Below, in pieces: positions 16,403-25,011 of a stretch of 31,740 nt of DNA. The notes beneath the pieces are model-generated. The model was given only the letters and a program-made list of their open reading frames with translations. It did no database searches and was not told the DNA's origin. The DNA comes from CAZQDP01 sp964592375 (GTDB taxonomy: Bacteria; Bacillota; Clostridia; RUG12999): contig CAZQDP010000021.1 in assembly GCA_964592375.1 (NCBI GenBank), forward strand, positions 1 to 31,740. Direction: 5' to 3'. The position numbers and the translations under genes were made by a program. The number at the start of each line of letters is the position of its first letter. Within the stretch, counting starts at the first letter, position 1.

Positions 16403-16431
16403 TTGCATTTTTACCAAAATAATGGTATAGT
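16403..16431 (+). promoter_or_regulatory. Promoter of the tyrA-AEC permease unit
   Basis: TTGCAT (16403-16408) and TATAGT (16426-16431) are 17 bases apart, 35 bases before the tyrA start codon. The match is 9 of 12 consensus bases. Confidence 0.55.
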
Positions 16432-16465
16432 AAAGCAATATTAAATGAGAAGGAATGGAAAGGCA

Positions 16466-17305
16466 ATGATAAAACGCATCGCAATTATCGGGCTGGGGCT
16501 TATCGGCGGATCTTTTGCAAAAGCCATAAAAAAATACACCTCTGCCTCGGTGGCAGGCTATGATATTTCGGAGTCAACAATGGAAGAGGCCTTGGCCACC
16601 GGAGCCATTGACAGCAGAGTGGAGGTGGACAAAGCGCTTGACTATGATTTGATTATTCTTGCGCTGTATCCATTACTTGCGGAGGAATTTATCAGGAAAA
16701 ACATATCGCACACGGCAAAGCATTGTATCATAACGGATATATGCGGCGTAAAAGAGTATGTTTGCACAAAGATTGGAGCCATGTGTACCCGGCAGGGCAT
16801 ATCCTTTATTGGGGGACATCCCATGGCAGGCAGAGAAGCATGGGGCTTTTCCCATGCAAATGAAGCACTTTTTGCGGGTGCCAGCATGATTCTTACCCCT
16901 TGCGAGGATGTACCGACCAGTGCTACCGCGATGCTTTCTGAGCTATATATGGCACTGGGGTTTGGCGGCGTTGTGCTCACCTCTGCGAAGGAACATGATC
17001 GGATTATCGCATTTACCTCTCAGCTTGCGCATATTGTATCGAATGCCTATGTCAAAAGTCCTTCGGCGCCAAAGCACAAAGGATTTAGTGCCGGAAGCTT
17101 TAAGGATCTGACAAGGGTGGCAAAATTACAGCCTGAAATGTGGGCGCAGCTATTTTTGCTCAATCGGGATTATTTGCTCTGCGAAGTAGATAGAATGATA
17201 GAAAGCCTTTCCATGTATCGGGAGGCCATCGCGAATGAGGATGAGATAACGCTACGCGCACTGCTAAAAGAAGGCAGTGATCGGAAAGACGAAATTTCAA
17301 AGTAA
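16466..17305 (+). CDS. tyrA: Prephenate dehydrogenase
   Basis: The 279-residue protein is a single-domain TyrA, which oxidatively decarboxylates prephenate to 4-hydroxyphenylpyruvate for tyrosine synthesis. It has an N-terminal Rossmann fold with GLGLIGGS (9-16), the cofactor strand end AGYD (30-33), and the family signature GGHPMAGRE (116-124), with H118 at the expected active-site position. The helical dimerisation half follows (FTSQLAHIVSNAYV). No ACT or chorismate mutase domain is attached. I use the ATG at 16466, preceded by GGAAAGG, because the extra seven residues from 16445 lack a ribosome binding site. A promoter lies just upstream, and the AEC permease gene follows after 39 bases, probably in the same transcript. 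No other aromatic pathway genes are nearby. Confidence 0.9.
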   Translation: MIKRIAIIGLGLIGGSFAKAIKKYTSASVAGYDISESTMEEALATGAIDSRVEVDKALDYDLIILALYPLLAEEFIRKNISHTAKHCIITDICGVKEYVCTKIGAMCTRQGISFIGGHPMAGREAWGFSHANEALFAGASMILTPCEDVPTSATAMLSELYMALGFGGVVLTSAKEHDRIIAFTSQLAHIVSNAYVKSPSAPKHKGFSAGSFKDLTRVAKLQPEMWAQLFLLNRDYLLCEVDRMIESLSMYREAIANEDEITLRALLKEGSDRKDEISK

Positions 17306-17344
17306 ACCCCAAAAGCACTACGCAATAGCGGAGAGGATTTTTGT

Positions 17345-18277
17345 ATGCTACTATCACAGCTGGGAGGCGCAGTGGGAGCGGTAATGGTAATCGTACTGCT
17401 CGTTGGCATGGGATATGCGCTGACCCATTATAAAAAATTAACAGAGCCGGTGGCAGGGTTTATTTCATGGTTTGTCATCAATGTAACCCTTCCGGCGTAT
17501 ATGATATATTATATGTATACCTCTTTTTCAAAGCAGGAGGCTTTGCATTTTCCCCAATATGTGGGCATTCCACTTTTGTCGGTTTTGGTGGGTTATGTGG
17601 CAGGAGCTATTTTGGCCTCGCTGTTGAAGGTGCCCCAAAACCGCCGGGGAATCATGATTGTGCTCTGTGCCCAGAACAATACGATTTTCATGGGACTTCC
17701 CGTGAACATTGCTTTCTTTGGGGAGCAGAGCATACCGTATGTGTTGTACTATTATATGGCAAACACCTTGCTTTTTTGGACGTTAGGTAGCTTTGTGATG
17801 AGTCCAAAAAGCCAAAAGCCAAGCATTTCTTGTAGTGTAAAGAACATGATTACGCCTCCGCTGATTTCTATTTTTGTCGGCATTCCCATGCTACTTGCAG
17901 GGGTGAGCCTGCCCGGATTTTTACTGGATACCTTAAAATACATTGGTAGCATGACCACACCGCTATCCATGATGTTTATCGGTTATATTTTAGGCAAGGC
18001 CGGACTATCTCATATCCGTTTGGGGAGGGATGTCATTTTTGGAAATCTCCTGCGCTTTGGGGTCGGGCCGGGGCTTGCGCTGTTGGTATATGCCTTTTTC
18101 CCAATGCAGCAAATGATGCATGATGTGTTTATTGTGCAGGCGTTTATGCCGGTGATGGCCAATCAGGTCATTTTGGCCCAGGAAAAAGGGGGAGACAGTG
18201 AGTTTGCAGCGGTAATGGTGTCCTCAAGTACGCTTCTAAGCCTCGTGCTGTTGCCGGTGGTCAAAATGCTGCTCTAA
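17345..18277 (+). CDS. AEC family (auxin efflux carrier-like) permease
   Basis: The 310-residue protein has about ten predicted membrane helices in two inverted halves, typical of the AEC (bile/arsenite/riboflavin transporter superfamily) carriers. The conserved crossover motif is visible as NNTIFMGLPVNIAFFG in helix 4, with the matching FMPVMANQVILA in the second half. The ribosome binding site GGAGAGG lies before the ATG. Bacterial relatives export or import malate and other small organic anions; the substrate cannot be read from sequence. It follows tyrA by 39 bases and ends before a strong hairpin terminator. Confidence 0.88.
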   Translation: MLLSQLGGAVGAVMVIVLLVGMGYALTHYKKLTEPVAGFISWFVINVTLPAYMIYYMYTSFSKQEALHFPQYVGIPLLSVLVGYVAGAILASLLKVPQNRRGIMIVLCAQNNTIFMGLPVNIAFFGEQSIPYVLYYYMANTLLFWTLGSFVMSPKSQKPSISCSVKNMITPPLISIFVGIPMLLAGVSLPGFLLDTLKYIGSMTTPLSMMFIGYILGKAGLSHIRLGRDVIFGNLLRFGVGPGLALLVYAFFPMQQMMHDVFIVQAFMPVMANQVILAQEKGGDSEFAAVMVSSSTLLSLVLLPVVKMLL

Positions 18278-18361
18278 CCACGCTCCGAAATGCTTTTTAA
18301 AGGCTATGTGCCTACCCATATGCCATTTGCAGGGCAGGCAATGTCCTTTTAGCAAAAATAA

Positions 18362-18393
18362 AAATATGCGGACAATTCATTGTCCGCATATTT
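18362..18393. terminator. Bidirectional terminator between the AEC permease and pncB
   Basis: A perfect 14-bp stem (18362-18375 with 18380-18393) closes a TTCA tetraloop. On the minus strand it is followed by the T-rich TTATTTTTGC and ends pncB; on the plus strand it ends the permease transcript with a weaker T tract. A second perfect 8-bp hairpin at 18411-18430 has no T-run. Confidence 0.8.
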
Positions 18394-18436
18394 GATTGGT
18401 ACCTCATTTTTATCTGCAGTATTGCAGATAAAGAGC

Positions 18437-19882
18437 TCAGAGCTTATATTGATTGATTAGTGCAAGTTTCATATCCCACAGCTTTTGGGATAAATCCACA
18501 TAATAGCGATGAGGATTTTCAAACCGCTTTACCTCGTCCCACAGTGTATCCGTTTGGGCAAGGCAGTATTCCCGAACCTTTGCAACCGTAGGACAACGAT
18601 AGACCAAGCGGCCCTGATCAAAAATCTGCACCAATAGGGCGCGCGCGTGAAAATCAGTGATAACCTTGCGTTTCCATACATGCTCGGGATCAAAAATTTC
18701 GTAGGGACCGGTGCTGTCAATCTCCTCGTCATGCAAGGTAACAACATCAGCAATGGCTTTGCCGTTCTCATTGGAATAGAGGCGGTGAACCTGCTTGAAG
18801 CAGGGTGTTGTAATCTTTGTAATATTCTCACTCAGCTTAATTTTAGGGGTGATAATGCCATTTTCTTCAATGGCGGCAAGCTTATACACGCCGCCAAGCA
18901 CAGGGGTGGATTTGGAGGTGATGAGCCGCTCGCCCACACCAAAGGAATCAATTTGTGCCCCTTGTAGCAGCATGTCTCGAATAATATATTCATCTAATGA
19001 ATTAGAAGCCACAATCTTGCAGTCGGGGTAGCCTGCACTATCCAGCATTTTACGCGCCTTGATGGATAGGTAGGTAATATCCCCGCTGTCTATCCGAATG
19101 CCGCGAGGCCGAATGCCAAGCGGCTTTAGCTCTTCGTCAAAGATGGCGATTGCGTTTGGCAATCCGGATTTTTGCACATTATAAGTATCCACCAAAAGAA
19201 CACAGTCCTTTGGGTACTGCCGTGCATACGCACGAAACGCCTCTTTCTCACTTTCAAACATCTGTACCCAGCTATGGGCCATTGTGCCCACGGCAGGAAT
19301 ACCAAAATGCTGATCTGCCATGGAGCAGGAGGTTGAACTGCAACCTGCGATGTAAGCGGCACGTGCACCCCAAAGCGCGGCGCTGTATCCATGAGCACGC
19401 CTTGCGCCAAACTCCATGACATCCCTGCCCTTTGCCGCACTGACAATTCGGCAAGCCTTGGTGGCAATTAAGCTTTGGTGGTTAATCGCAAGTAGCAGCA
19501 TGGTTTCCAGTAGTTGCGCTTGTATAATCGGACCGCGCACAATCATCAGAGGCTCGCCCGGGAATACCGGTGTACCCTCCGGCACGGCATAGACATCACA
19601 TATGAATTTCATATGTTCAAGATAATGAAGAAAATCCGGATGAAATTGCCCTTTGGAAGCAAGGTACGCAATGTCTTCCGAGGTAAAACGCAGGGTTTGA
19701 AGGTATCGAACAATCAGCTCAAGACCCGCCATGATAACATAGCCGCCCCCATCGGGAATACTTCTAAAATAGATATCATAATAGCCGATGCGATCCTTCA
19801 TTTTATTTTCAAGAAAACCGCCCGCCATCGTAAACTCATAAAAATCTGTGAGCATGGCAAGGCTTGTTTGGTCAAATACCAT
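18437..19882 (-). CDS. pncB: Nicotinate phosphoribosyltransferase
   Basis: The 481-residue protein is nicotinate phosphoribosyltransferase, which joins nicotinate and PRPP to give nicotinate mononucleotide in the NAD salvage (Preiss-Handler) pathway, with ATP hydrolysis. The N-terminal LAMLTDFYEFTMAGGF, the EFGARRAHG block (157-165), the GTMAHSW motif with H203 (the expected phosphorylated histidine), LLVDTYN and IRIDSGDI are all present, as is the ITSKSTPVLGGVYKL block. I start at the ATG at 19882, nine bases after AAGGA, rather than the TTG at 19891, which abuts the Shine-Dalgarno. It lies 98 bases downstream of a small conserved gene in the same direction, possibly one transcript, and ends at a strong hairpin. 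Length and motifs look complete. Confidence 0.94.
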   Translation of the reverse strand: MVFDQTSLAMLTDFYEFTMAGGFLENKMKDRIGYYDIYFRSIPDGGGYVIMAGLELIVRYLQTLRFTSEDIAYLASKGQFHPDFLHYLEHMKFICDVYAVPEGTPVFPGEPLMIVRGPIIQAQLLETMLLLAINHQSLIATKACRIVSAAKGRDVMEFGARRAHGYSAALWGARAAYIAGCSSTSCSMADQHFGIPAVGTMAHSWVQMFESEKEAFRAYARQYPKDCVLLVDTYNVQKSGLPNAIAIFDEELKPLGIRPRGIRIDSGDITYLSIKARKMLDSAGYPDCKIVASNSLDEYIIRDMLLQGAQIDSFGVGERLITSKSTPVLGGVYKLAAIEENGIITPKIKLSENITKITTPCFKQVHRLYSNENGKAIADVVTLHDEEIDSTGPYEIFDPEHVWKRKVITDFHARALLVQIFDQGRLVYRCPTVAKVREYCLAQTDTLWDEVKRFENPHRYYVDLSQKLWDMKLALINQYKL

Positions 19883-19980
19883 AACACTCAATCCTTATCA
19901 TCGGTAAAAAACAAGAGAACGCAGCGTATCTTACGCGAGTGCATCGTCATTGCTTTGCGCTCCCCTTTTTTCGCTTCACA

Positions 19981-20289
19981 CTATTTTTTCGTATTGGCAA
20001 GTTGCTCTAAGCTATCTTCCAGCCAGTAGGCACCAATGTCCAGTGCACGGTAAATACCTTCTCGCTCCGCTTTGCGAATAACCTTGCCTGCGCCGCTTTG
20101 GTCATTGGTCATCAACGAAATGATCACGGTTGAGGCAATGTTCAGATCACCTAATTGTCTACCACTCGTAAGCGTTAAGGTAACAATCAGCTTATCTTCG
20201 AAATTTCCGTAGTATATGGTATCTCCTCTTCTGATAAGGGGCTTTCCCTTATAAGTGAGAAATGGTTTTTCCTCTTTTTTTACAGTCAT
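19981..20289 (-). CDS. Small conserved clostridial protein of unknown function
   Basis: This 102-residue cytoplasmic-looking protein has an N-terminal part with TYKGKPLIRRGDTIYYGNF, probably a small beta domain. The middle reads KLIVTLTLTSGRQLGDLNIASTVIISLMTND and the C-terminus is helical with ALDIGAYWLEDSL. I recall similar short proteins in many Clostridia but no named function. The gene has a good promoter about 60 bases upstream, AAGAAGGTGG before the ATG, and lies upstream of pncB. A promoter of its own and conserved-looking motifs support it as a real gene. Confidence 0.7.
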   Translation of the reverse strand: MTVKKEEKPFLTYKGKPLIRRGDTIYYGNFEDKLIVTLTLTSGRQLGDLNIASTVIISLMTNDQSGAGKVIRKAEREGIYRALDIGAYWLEDSLEQLANTKK

Positions 20290-20351
20290 CTATAATCCAC
20301 CTTCTTTATTTTTACTGCACACCAAAAGTTGCAGAAAACAATACTCTATAT

Positions 20352-20380
20352 ATTGTATCATAAAAACCATTTATAGTAAA
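20352..20380 (-). promoter_or_regulatory. Promoter of the small conserved gene and possibly pncB
   Basis: On the minus strand TTTACT (20375-20380) and TACAAT (20352-20357) are 17 bases apart, about 60 bases before the start codon at 20289. Confidence 0.55.
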
Positions 20381-20472
20381 GACGTTTTTAACATTATTTC
20401 CACTTTATATAAAAAAATAGTCTAATTTCATCATTTCCTATAAATTTTATGACAAAAATAATAAATTTCTTC

Positions 20473-20501
20473 TTGTAAATTTGTAAAAAATGTAGTATTA
20501 T
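20473..20501 (+). promoter_or_regulatory. Promoter of the PucR-ftsEX cluster
   Basis: TTGTAA (20473-20478) and TATTAT (20496-20501) are 17 bases apart in a very A/T-rich context; an overlapping TATAAT lies at 20501-20506. The leader to the ATG at 20595 is about 87 bases. Confidence 0.5.
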
Positions 20502-20594
20502 ATAATTACATTGCACATTTTCAACAAAAAACGAAGCTATTATTCAGCATTTTGGTGATAGATTTTTTGCACCCGATAAGAAGGAGGAAAGTAA

Positions 20595-21677
20595 ATGAGC
20601 AGGATTTTTCAAAATGTTATTTTTCAGCTAAAGGATTTATATGGCCGAAAATTGGGTGTGATCGACAATACCGGAATTGTTACCTCCTGCACGTATGGAA
20701 TACTGGATAATGAAACGATTGATTACATATTGAAAAAATATGCCGATCCATCCGCTTTTTATTCATACAATGGATATACATATAAGCCGGTGAGCAATCG
20801 CAACAGGCTGGAGTTCGTGACCTTTTGTGAGGGAGCGGATGAAGTGGCACGTACCTGTTGCAGTGTACTGGCCATTACCTTGTCGAATATTAAACTGTTC
20901 CATGATGAGAAGTACGATAAGAGCAATTTGGTGAAAAACATATTAATGGATAATATTCTCCCGGGTGATATTCTCATTAAATCAAAGGAGCTGCACCTTG
21001 CTGTGGACGTATGCAGAGTTGTTTTTCTGGTACAAGCACCGGCAGGCACCAACTTCTCCATTTATGATATACTGCAAAATCTTTTTCCTGAAAAATCAAG
21101 GAATTTCATCATTAATGTTGATGAAAAGTATATCGCACTCGTGCGTGAGACCAAAATGGATGTGGAAACAAAAGAACTGGAAAAGATTGCAGTATCCATC
21201 TCCGATACATTGCATACAGAAGCATATGTTAAGGTGAATATCGGCATAGGTTCCCCTTGTAATAATATCCGTGACCTTGCAAAATCCTTTAAGGAGGCGC
21301 AAGTTGCGCTTGAAGTGGGAAAGGTATTTGATATTGATAAGCAGATTATCAATTATGAAAACTTAGGCATCGGCAGGCTGATTTATCAGTTGCCTACCAC
21401 ACTGTGCGAGCTATTTTTAACCGAGGTATTCAGAAGAGAGCCTTTGGATGTACTTGATCAGGAAACGATTTTAACCATTCAAAAGTTTTTCAAGCACAAC
21501 CTCAATGTATCTGAAACTGCAAGGGAGCTGTTTGTTCATCGCAACACATTGGTGTACAGGCTGGATAAGATCGAAAAAATTACCGGCCTTGACCTTCGGG
21601 AGTTCGATCAGGCAGTTGTCTTTAAAGTGGCCATGATGGTAAAAAAATATCTTGCCTCCAATACGGTGAAGTATTAA
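20595..21677 (+). CDS. PucR/CdaR-type transcriptional regulator
   Basis: The 360-residue protein ends in a PucR-type helix-turn-helix (about 300-355): FFKHNLNVSETARELFVHRNTLVYRLDKIE, with the HRNTL(x)YRLxKI signature of the HTH_30 family. The middle third fits the GGDEF-like domain of CdaR regulators; the N-terminal third is a divergent sensory region with no recognisable ligand site. The ribosome binding site AAGGAGGAAAG is near ideal. It sits 35 bases upstream of ftsE in the same direction, a neighbourhood I recall from other Clostridia, so it may control the ftsEX-peptidase unit. That role is inferred from position. Confidence 0.85.
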   Translation: MSRIFQNVIFQLKDLYGRKLGVIDNTGIVTSCTYGILDNETIDYILKKYADPSAFYSYNGYTYKPVSNRNRLEFVTFCEGADEVARTCCSVLAITLSNIKLFHDEKYDKSNLVKNILMDNILPGDILIKSKELHLAVDVCRVVFLVQAPAGTNFSIYDILQNLFPEKSRNFIINVDEKYIALVRETKMDVETKELEKIAVSISDTLHTEAYVKVNIGIGSPCNNIRDLAKSFKEAQVALEVGKVFDIDKQIINYENLGIGRLIYQLPTTLCELFLTEVFRREPLDVLDQETILTIQKFFKHNLNVSETARELFVHRNTLVYRLDKIEKITGLDLREFDQAVVFKVAMMVKKYLASNTVKY

Positions 21678-21712
21678 TGTAATGTTTTAACTTTGAGAAG
21701 GGAAGTTATCCA

Positions 21713-22396
21713 ATGGTATCATTTCAGAATGTATCCAAGGTGTATGGTACTGGTATCAAGGCCTTGGATGAAGCATCCTTTTTTATAGATCGCGGTGAAT
21801 TTGTATTTGTTGTGGGGCCGAGCGGAGCCGGCAAATCCACCATTACCAAGCTGATGTATCGGGAGGAAATACCCGATAGCGGCAATGTTATTGTCAATAA
21901 CTTTAACTTAAATAAAATACAAAGAAAAGAAATCCCATATTTGCGTAGAAGCATTGGCATGGTATTTCAGGATTTTCAGTTGCTCGCAAGAAAAACAGTA
22001 TATGAAAACGTATCCTTTGCCATGGAAGTAACCGGAGCGGCCAAACGCAATATCCGCCGGCGTGTGCCGGAGGTTTTGAGCATGGTGGGCTTAGGAAACA
22101 AGGCGAAAATGTTGCCGGGCAATCTTTCCGGTGGGGAACAACAGCGTGTGGGCATTGCTCGTGCACTGGTGAATAATCCGAAAATTATTATTGCAGACGA
22201 ACCTACCGGCAATTTAGATAATGAAACAGCATGGGAAATCATGTCTCTTTTGGATCAGATTAATAAACTCGGAACGACAATCATTATGGTTACCCATTCT
22301 CATCATATTGTGGATGATATGAAAAAGAGGGTCATCGCCATTGAGCAAGGGAAAATCGTTCGTGACGAAGAGGGGGGCTACCACAATGCCCTTTAG
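21713..22396 (+). CDS. ftsE: Cell-division ABC transporter ATPase FtsE
   Basis: The 227-residue ABC ATPase has Walker A GPSGAGKST at 35-43, the Q-loop in GMVFQDFQLL, the signature LSGGEQQRVGIARAL at about 137-151, Walker B IIIADEPTGNLD and the switch histidine in MVTHSHHIV. Its size, the opening VSFQNVSKVYGTGIKALDEAS and the next gene identify FtsE. FtsEX does not transport; it couples ATP hydrolysis at the division or elongation site to activation of a cell-wall hydrolase outside the membrane. The end overlaps ftsX by 11 bases, so translation is coupled. Confidence 0.95.
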   Translation: MVSFQNVSKVYGTGIKALDEASFFIDRGEFVFVVGPSGAGKSTITKLMYREEIPDSGNVIVNNFNLNKIQRKEIPYLRRSIGMVFQDFQLLARKTVYENVSFAMEVTGAAKRNIRRRVPEVLSMVGLGNKAKMLPGNLSGGEQQRVGIARALVNNPKIIIADEPTGNLDNETAWEIMSLLDQINKLGTTIIMVTHSHHIVDDMKKRVIAIEQGKIVRDEEGGYHNAL

Positions 22397-23273
22397 AACC
22401 TTTAAATATTATTTTGGACAAGCAGTGGAGGGTATCGGCCGCAATGGCCTGATGTCGTTTATCTCCGCAACCACGGTGGCATTTTGTTTGATGTTGCTTG
22501 GTATTTCTATTTTATTTGGAAACAATTTGCAATTTATATCCTCTCAGTTGCAGTCGCAGTTTGAAATTCAGGTGTATATGGACGATACCATGTCGGCAGA
22601 CAAGGCGAAATCCGTTGAAGGTTCAATTGAGAGCATCAGCGGCGTCAAAAAAGCCCAGTTTATATCCAAGGAAGATGCGCTAAAGGATTTTCAAACCGCC
22701 ATGGGAGATGATAATGCACTTTTTGAAGGCTTGGATGAAAAAAATCCCCTGCGCCATTCTTATCGTATTACCTTAACAGACATTTCCATTGTACCCGCCG
22801 TGACGCAGGCACTTGAAAAAATTGCCGGCGTGGCAAAGGTGGTTAGCCGTACAGATATTTTGGAAAAGCTACTCTCCTTTACCACCATTGCACGAAATGT
22901 TGGCTTTGGTGCGATGCTTATTTTTGCGATTATCGCCATCTTTATTATATCCAATACCATTAAGCTTGCGGTGATGGCACGCAGAAAAGAGATTAATATT
23001 ATGAAGCTGGTGGGTGCTACCGATTGGTTTATTCGATGGCCCTTTGTCATTGAAGGGGCGCTGGTGGGTATATTGGGCGCTGTGGCGGCCTATGTGCCTG
23101 TGATTTTAGGATACACTGCGCTATATAAATGGTGGACCAATTTTTGGAGCATTTTAAAGCTCATTCCGGCGAGTGATGTGAACGGCTCTATTTTGGTTGT
23201 GTTTGTTGTAACGGGAATTGTTATCGGGGGCATCGGAAGCATGCTTGCACTCCGCAAATATCTGGATGTATAA
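22386..23273 (+). CDS. ftsX: Cell-division membrane protein FtsX
   Basis: The 295-residue protein has the FtsX layout: a short cytoplasmic start (MPFRTFKYYFGQAVEGIGRNG), a first membrane helix (about 22-46), a large extracellular loop (about 47-165; IQVYMDDTMSADKAKSVEG) and three more membrane helices (about 170-195, 220-250, 265-288). The cytoplasmic loop MARRKEINIMKLVGATDWFIRWPF, which contacts FtsE, is clear. I start at the ATG at 22386, inside the ftsE end and behind GAGGGGGG. The extracellular loop recruits a peptidoglycan hydrolase or its activator; the coiled-coil M23 protein encoded next is the obvious partner. Confidence 0.95.
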   Translation: MPFRTFKYYFGQAVEGIGRNGLMSFISATTVAFCLMLLGISILFGNNLQFISSQLQSQFEIQVYMDDTMSADKAKSVEGSIESISGVKKAQFISKEDALKDFQTAMGDDNALFEGLDEKNPLRHSYRITLTDISIVPAVTQALEKIAGVAKVVSRTDILEKLLSFTTIARNVGFGAMLIFAIIAIFIISNTIKLAVMARRKEINIMKLVGATDWFIRWPFVIEGALVGILGAVAAYVPVILGYTALYKWWTNFWSILKLIPASDVNGSILVVFVVTGIVIGGIGSMLALRKYLDV

Positions 23274-23307
23274 GTTGGCCGCCTTTGGCCATATAGAGGT
23301 GATTTTG

Positions 23308-24453
23308 ATGAGAATAATAAAAACAATGCTTGCACTACTAATATGTTTTTCTTTGGTACTTTGCAGTTCGGCGGGTGCCTCAGCCAAAACGGTTACAGAG
23401 CTACAAAAGGAGCTCAAGGAAAAGCAGAGTACGATTAGCAGTATCAAAGCCAAGCTCAAAAGCCTTGCGGGAGATAAAGCAAAATTTGCAGAAGAAAAAT
23501 CCATCATTGAGCAGGAACTGCAAGAGGCCGAAGAAAATATTGCGCAAATTCGCTCTCTCATCCAAGCAAACGAGAGCTCTCTTGCACAGGCAAATAAGGA
23601 TTATGAAGCCACCGTATCGGTGCTGAGTAGCCATGAAGGCGTTTTTAGCAATCGTATACGATATGTATATGAGCAGGGTAGAATATCCTATTTAGAGGTG
23701 ATATTCGGTGCCAAAAGCTTTTCAGATTTTTTAAGCAGACTCAATATTATGCAAGATATTATGCAGTATGATAAAGATGTGATTGAAGGATATACCAAAG
23801 CAAAGGAAGAGTTACTTCGAAATAAAAAAGCCATTGAGGATTTGAAGTTAGACCAAGAATCACTACTCAGCTTAGAGAGCTCGGAAAAAAATCGTTTAGA
23901 AAAAGCTTCTACTCAAAAGGAAGAAATCATCGAGAAAATTGAGACAAACGAAGACTACTATAAAAGTCAACTTGCGGCGGCAGATAAGGAAATGGAAAAA
24001 ACCAGCCGTGCCATAGAAAATGCACTGGCCAGTGCAAGAAAGTCTAATCCCTCGTCCAAATATGCCGGTGGCACCATGGCGTGGCCCGTGGCGGCGGGAG
24101 GCAAGGTGACCAGTGTATATGGCTATCGAACCTCGCCTGCAGTGGGTTACCATTATGGTGTGGACATTGCCATCGCATCGGGCAATGATATTGTGGCCGC
24201 CAACGACGGCGTGGTAGTGATTTCCGGATGGAATGCAGGCGGTTATGGGAACTATGTGGTGGTGGATCATGGCGGCGGGATATCCACCTTATATGCACAT
24301 GCAAGCAAGCTATACACCTCCAAGGGGCAAAGTGTCAAAAGAGGGCAAGCCATTGCGGCAATTGGGTCAACGGGATTTTCTACCGGACCGCATCTACACT
24401 TTGAGGTGATGGTTGGGGGTAAAAAGGTAGATCCGTATCCATATATTAAGTAA
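23308..24453 (+). CDS. Coiled-coil M23 peptidase (EnvC/PcsB-like) partner of FtsEX
   Basis: The 381-residue protein starts at the ATG at 23308, behind GAGGTG; the longer frame from 23218 runs inside ftsX. Residues 1-26 are a signal peptide (IKTMLALLICFSLVLCSSAG). A long coiled coil follows (about 28-245), then a C-terminal LytM/M23 zinc metallopeptidase domain (about 255-381). That domain has the metal ligands in YHYGVDI (H and D) and in GPHLHFEV (HxH), plus NYVVVDHGGGISTLYAHA. The metal-binding residues are intact, so this copy should be an active endopeptidase, unlike E. coli EnvC. The coiled coil is the part that engages FtsX in related systems. The neighbourhood strongly supports a role in splitting or elongating the cell wall. 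Confidence 0.9.
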   Translation: MRIIKTMLALLICFSLVLCSSAGASAKTVTELQKELKEKQSTISSIKAKLKSLAGDKAKFAEEKSIIEQELQEAEENIAQIRSLIQANESSLAQANKDYEATVSVLSSHEGVFSNRIRYVYEQGRISYLEVIFGAKSFSDFLSRLNIMQDIMQYDKDVIEGYTKAKEELLRNKKAIEDLKLDQESLLSLESSEKNRLEKASTQKEEIIEKIETNEDYYKSQLAAADKEMEKTSRAIENALASARKSNPSSKYAGGTMAWPVAAGGKVTSVYGYRTSPAVGYHYGVDIAIASGNDIVAANDGVVVISGWNAGGYGNYVVVDHGGGISTLYAHASKLYTSKGQSVKRGQAIAAIGSTGFSTGPHLHFEVMVGGKKVDPYPYIK

Positions 24454-24495
24454 AATGTGCGATCTTGGCATATCGCCAAGGAACAAGGAAGGATT

Positions 24496-25008
24496 GTGAA
24501 TAATTTGGATTTTCATCAATACAAAGAGGTGTGGGTTTTTTTAACATCCATGCTACCTATCTTAGAACTTCGCGGCGCACTACCCATTGCCCTTGCAAAC
24601 GGTATTCCTCCGGTTCAAGCGTATATTATTTGCGTAATCGGGAATATTCTGCCCATTCCTTTTATCATATTTTTCATTAAGCCCCTTTTTGTTAGACTTA
24701 AAAAGCTCGATAAGCTTCGGCATTTTATCATGCGGATTGAAGAACGGGCGTTTAAGAAGTCAAAAGATGTTTCTAAATATAATCTGGTGGGACTATGCAT
24801 TTTCGTGGCCATTCCTCTGCCGGGAACCGGCGCATGGACAGGAGCACTGATTGCGGCACTGCTGGATATGAGAGTGAAGCAATCCTTAATATCTATTTTT
24901 ATTGGTGTACTGATTGCCGGCCTTCTGATGCTTGGTGCATATTATTTGGTGGCGGCAGGTGCAATTGCCGGCGGATCCTTGCTTGCGCACCTTTTGGGTG
25001 TAAAATAG
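24496..25008 (+). CDS. Small multidrug-export family (Sm_multidrug_ex) membrane protein
   Basis: The 170-residue protein starts at a GTG behind AAGGAAGG; the GTG at 24457 has no good ribosome binding site. It shows the family pattern: SMLPILELRGALPIALANG at the N-terminus, a helix VIGNILPIPFIIFFIKP, the loop IPLPGTGAWTGALIAALL and a final hydrophobic helix, giving four or five membrane segments. The repeated E-x-R-GA-P and P-GTGAW-GA motifs recall DedA-like and related re-entrant-loop proteins. The name multidrug export comes from the Pfam label; function has not been established for most members. It is the last gene of the ftsEX cluster transcript, ending just before a strong terminator. Confidence 0.85.
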   Translation: MNNLDFHQYKEVWVFLTSMLPILELRGALPIALANGIPPVQAYIICVIGNILPIPFIIFFIKPLFVRLKKLDKLRHFIMRIEERAFKKSKDVSKYNLVGLCIFVAIPLPGTGAWTGALIAALLDMRVKQSLISIFIGVLIAGLLMLGAYYLVAAGAIAGGSLLAHLLGVK

Positions 25009-25011
25009 TCG

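Larger units (their letters stand above)
20290..20594. other. AT-rich divergent promoter region
   Basis: This 305-base gap separates the minus-strand small gene from the plus-strand cell-division cluster. It holds one promoter for each direction (listed separately) and otherwise A/T-rich DNA. The plus-strand leader of about 87 bases ahead of the PucR-type gene shows no clear stable structure. Confidence 0.6.

Noticed and set aside
18411..18430. Perfect 8-bp hairpin TATCTGCA-GTAT-TGCAGATA as a pncB terminator
   Set aside because: It has no T-run on either exit side; the neighbouring 14-bp hairpin at 18362-18393 is the better terminator.
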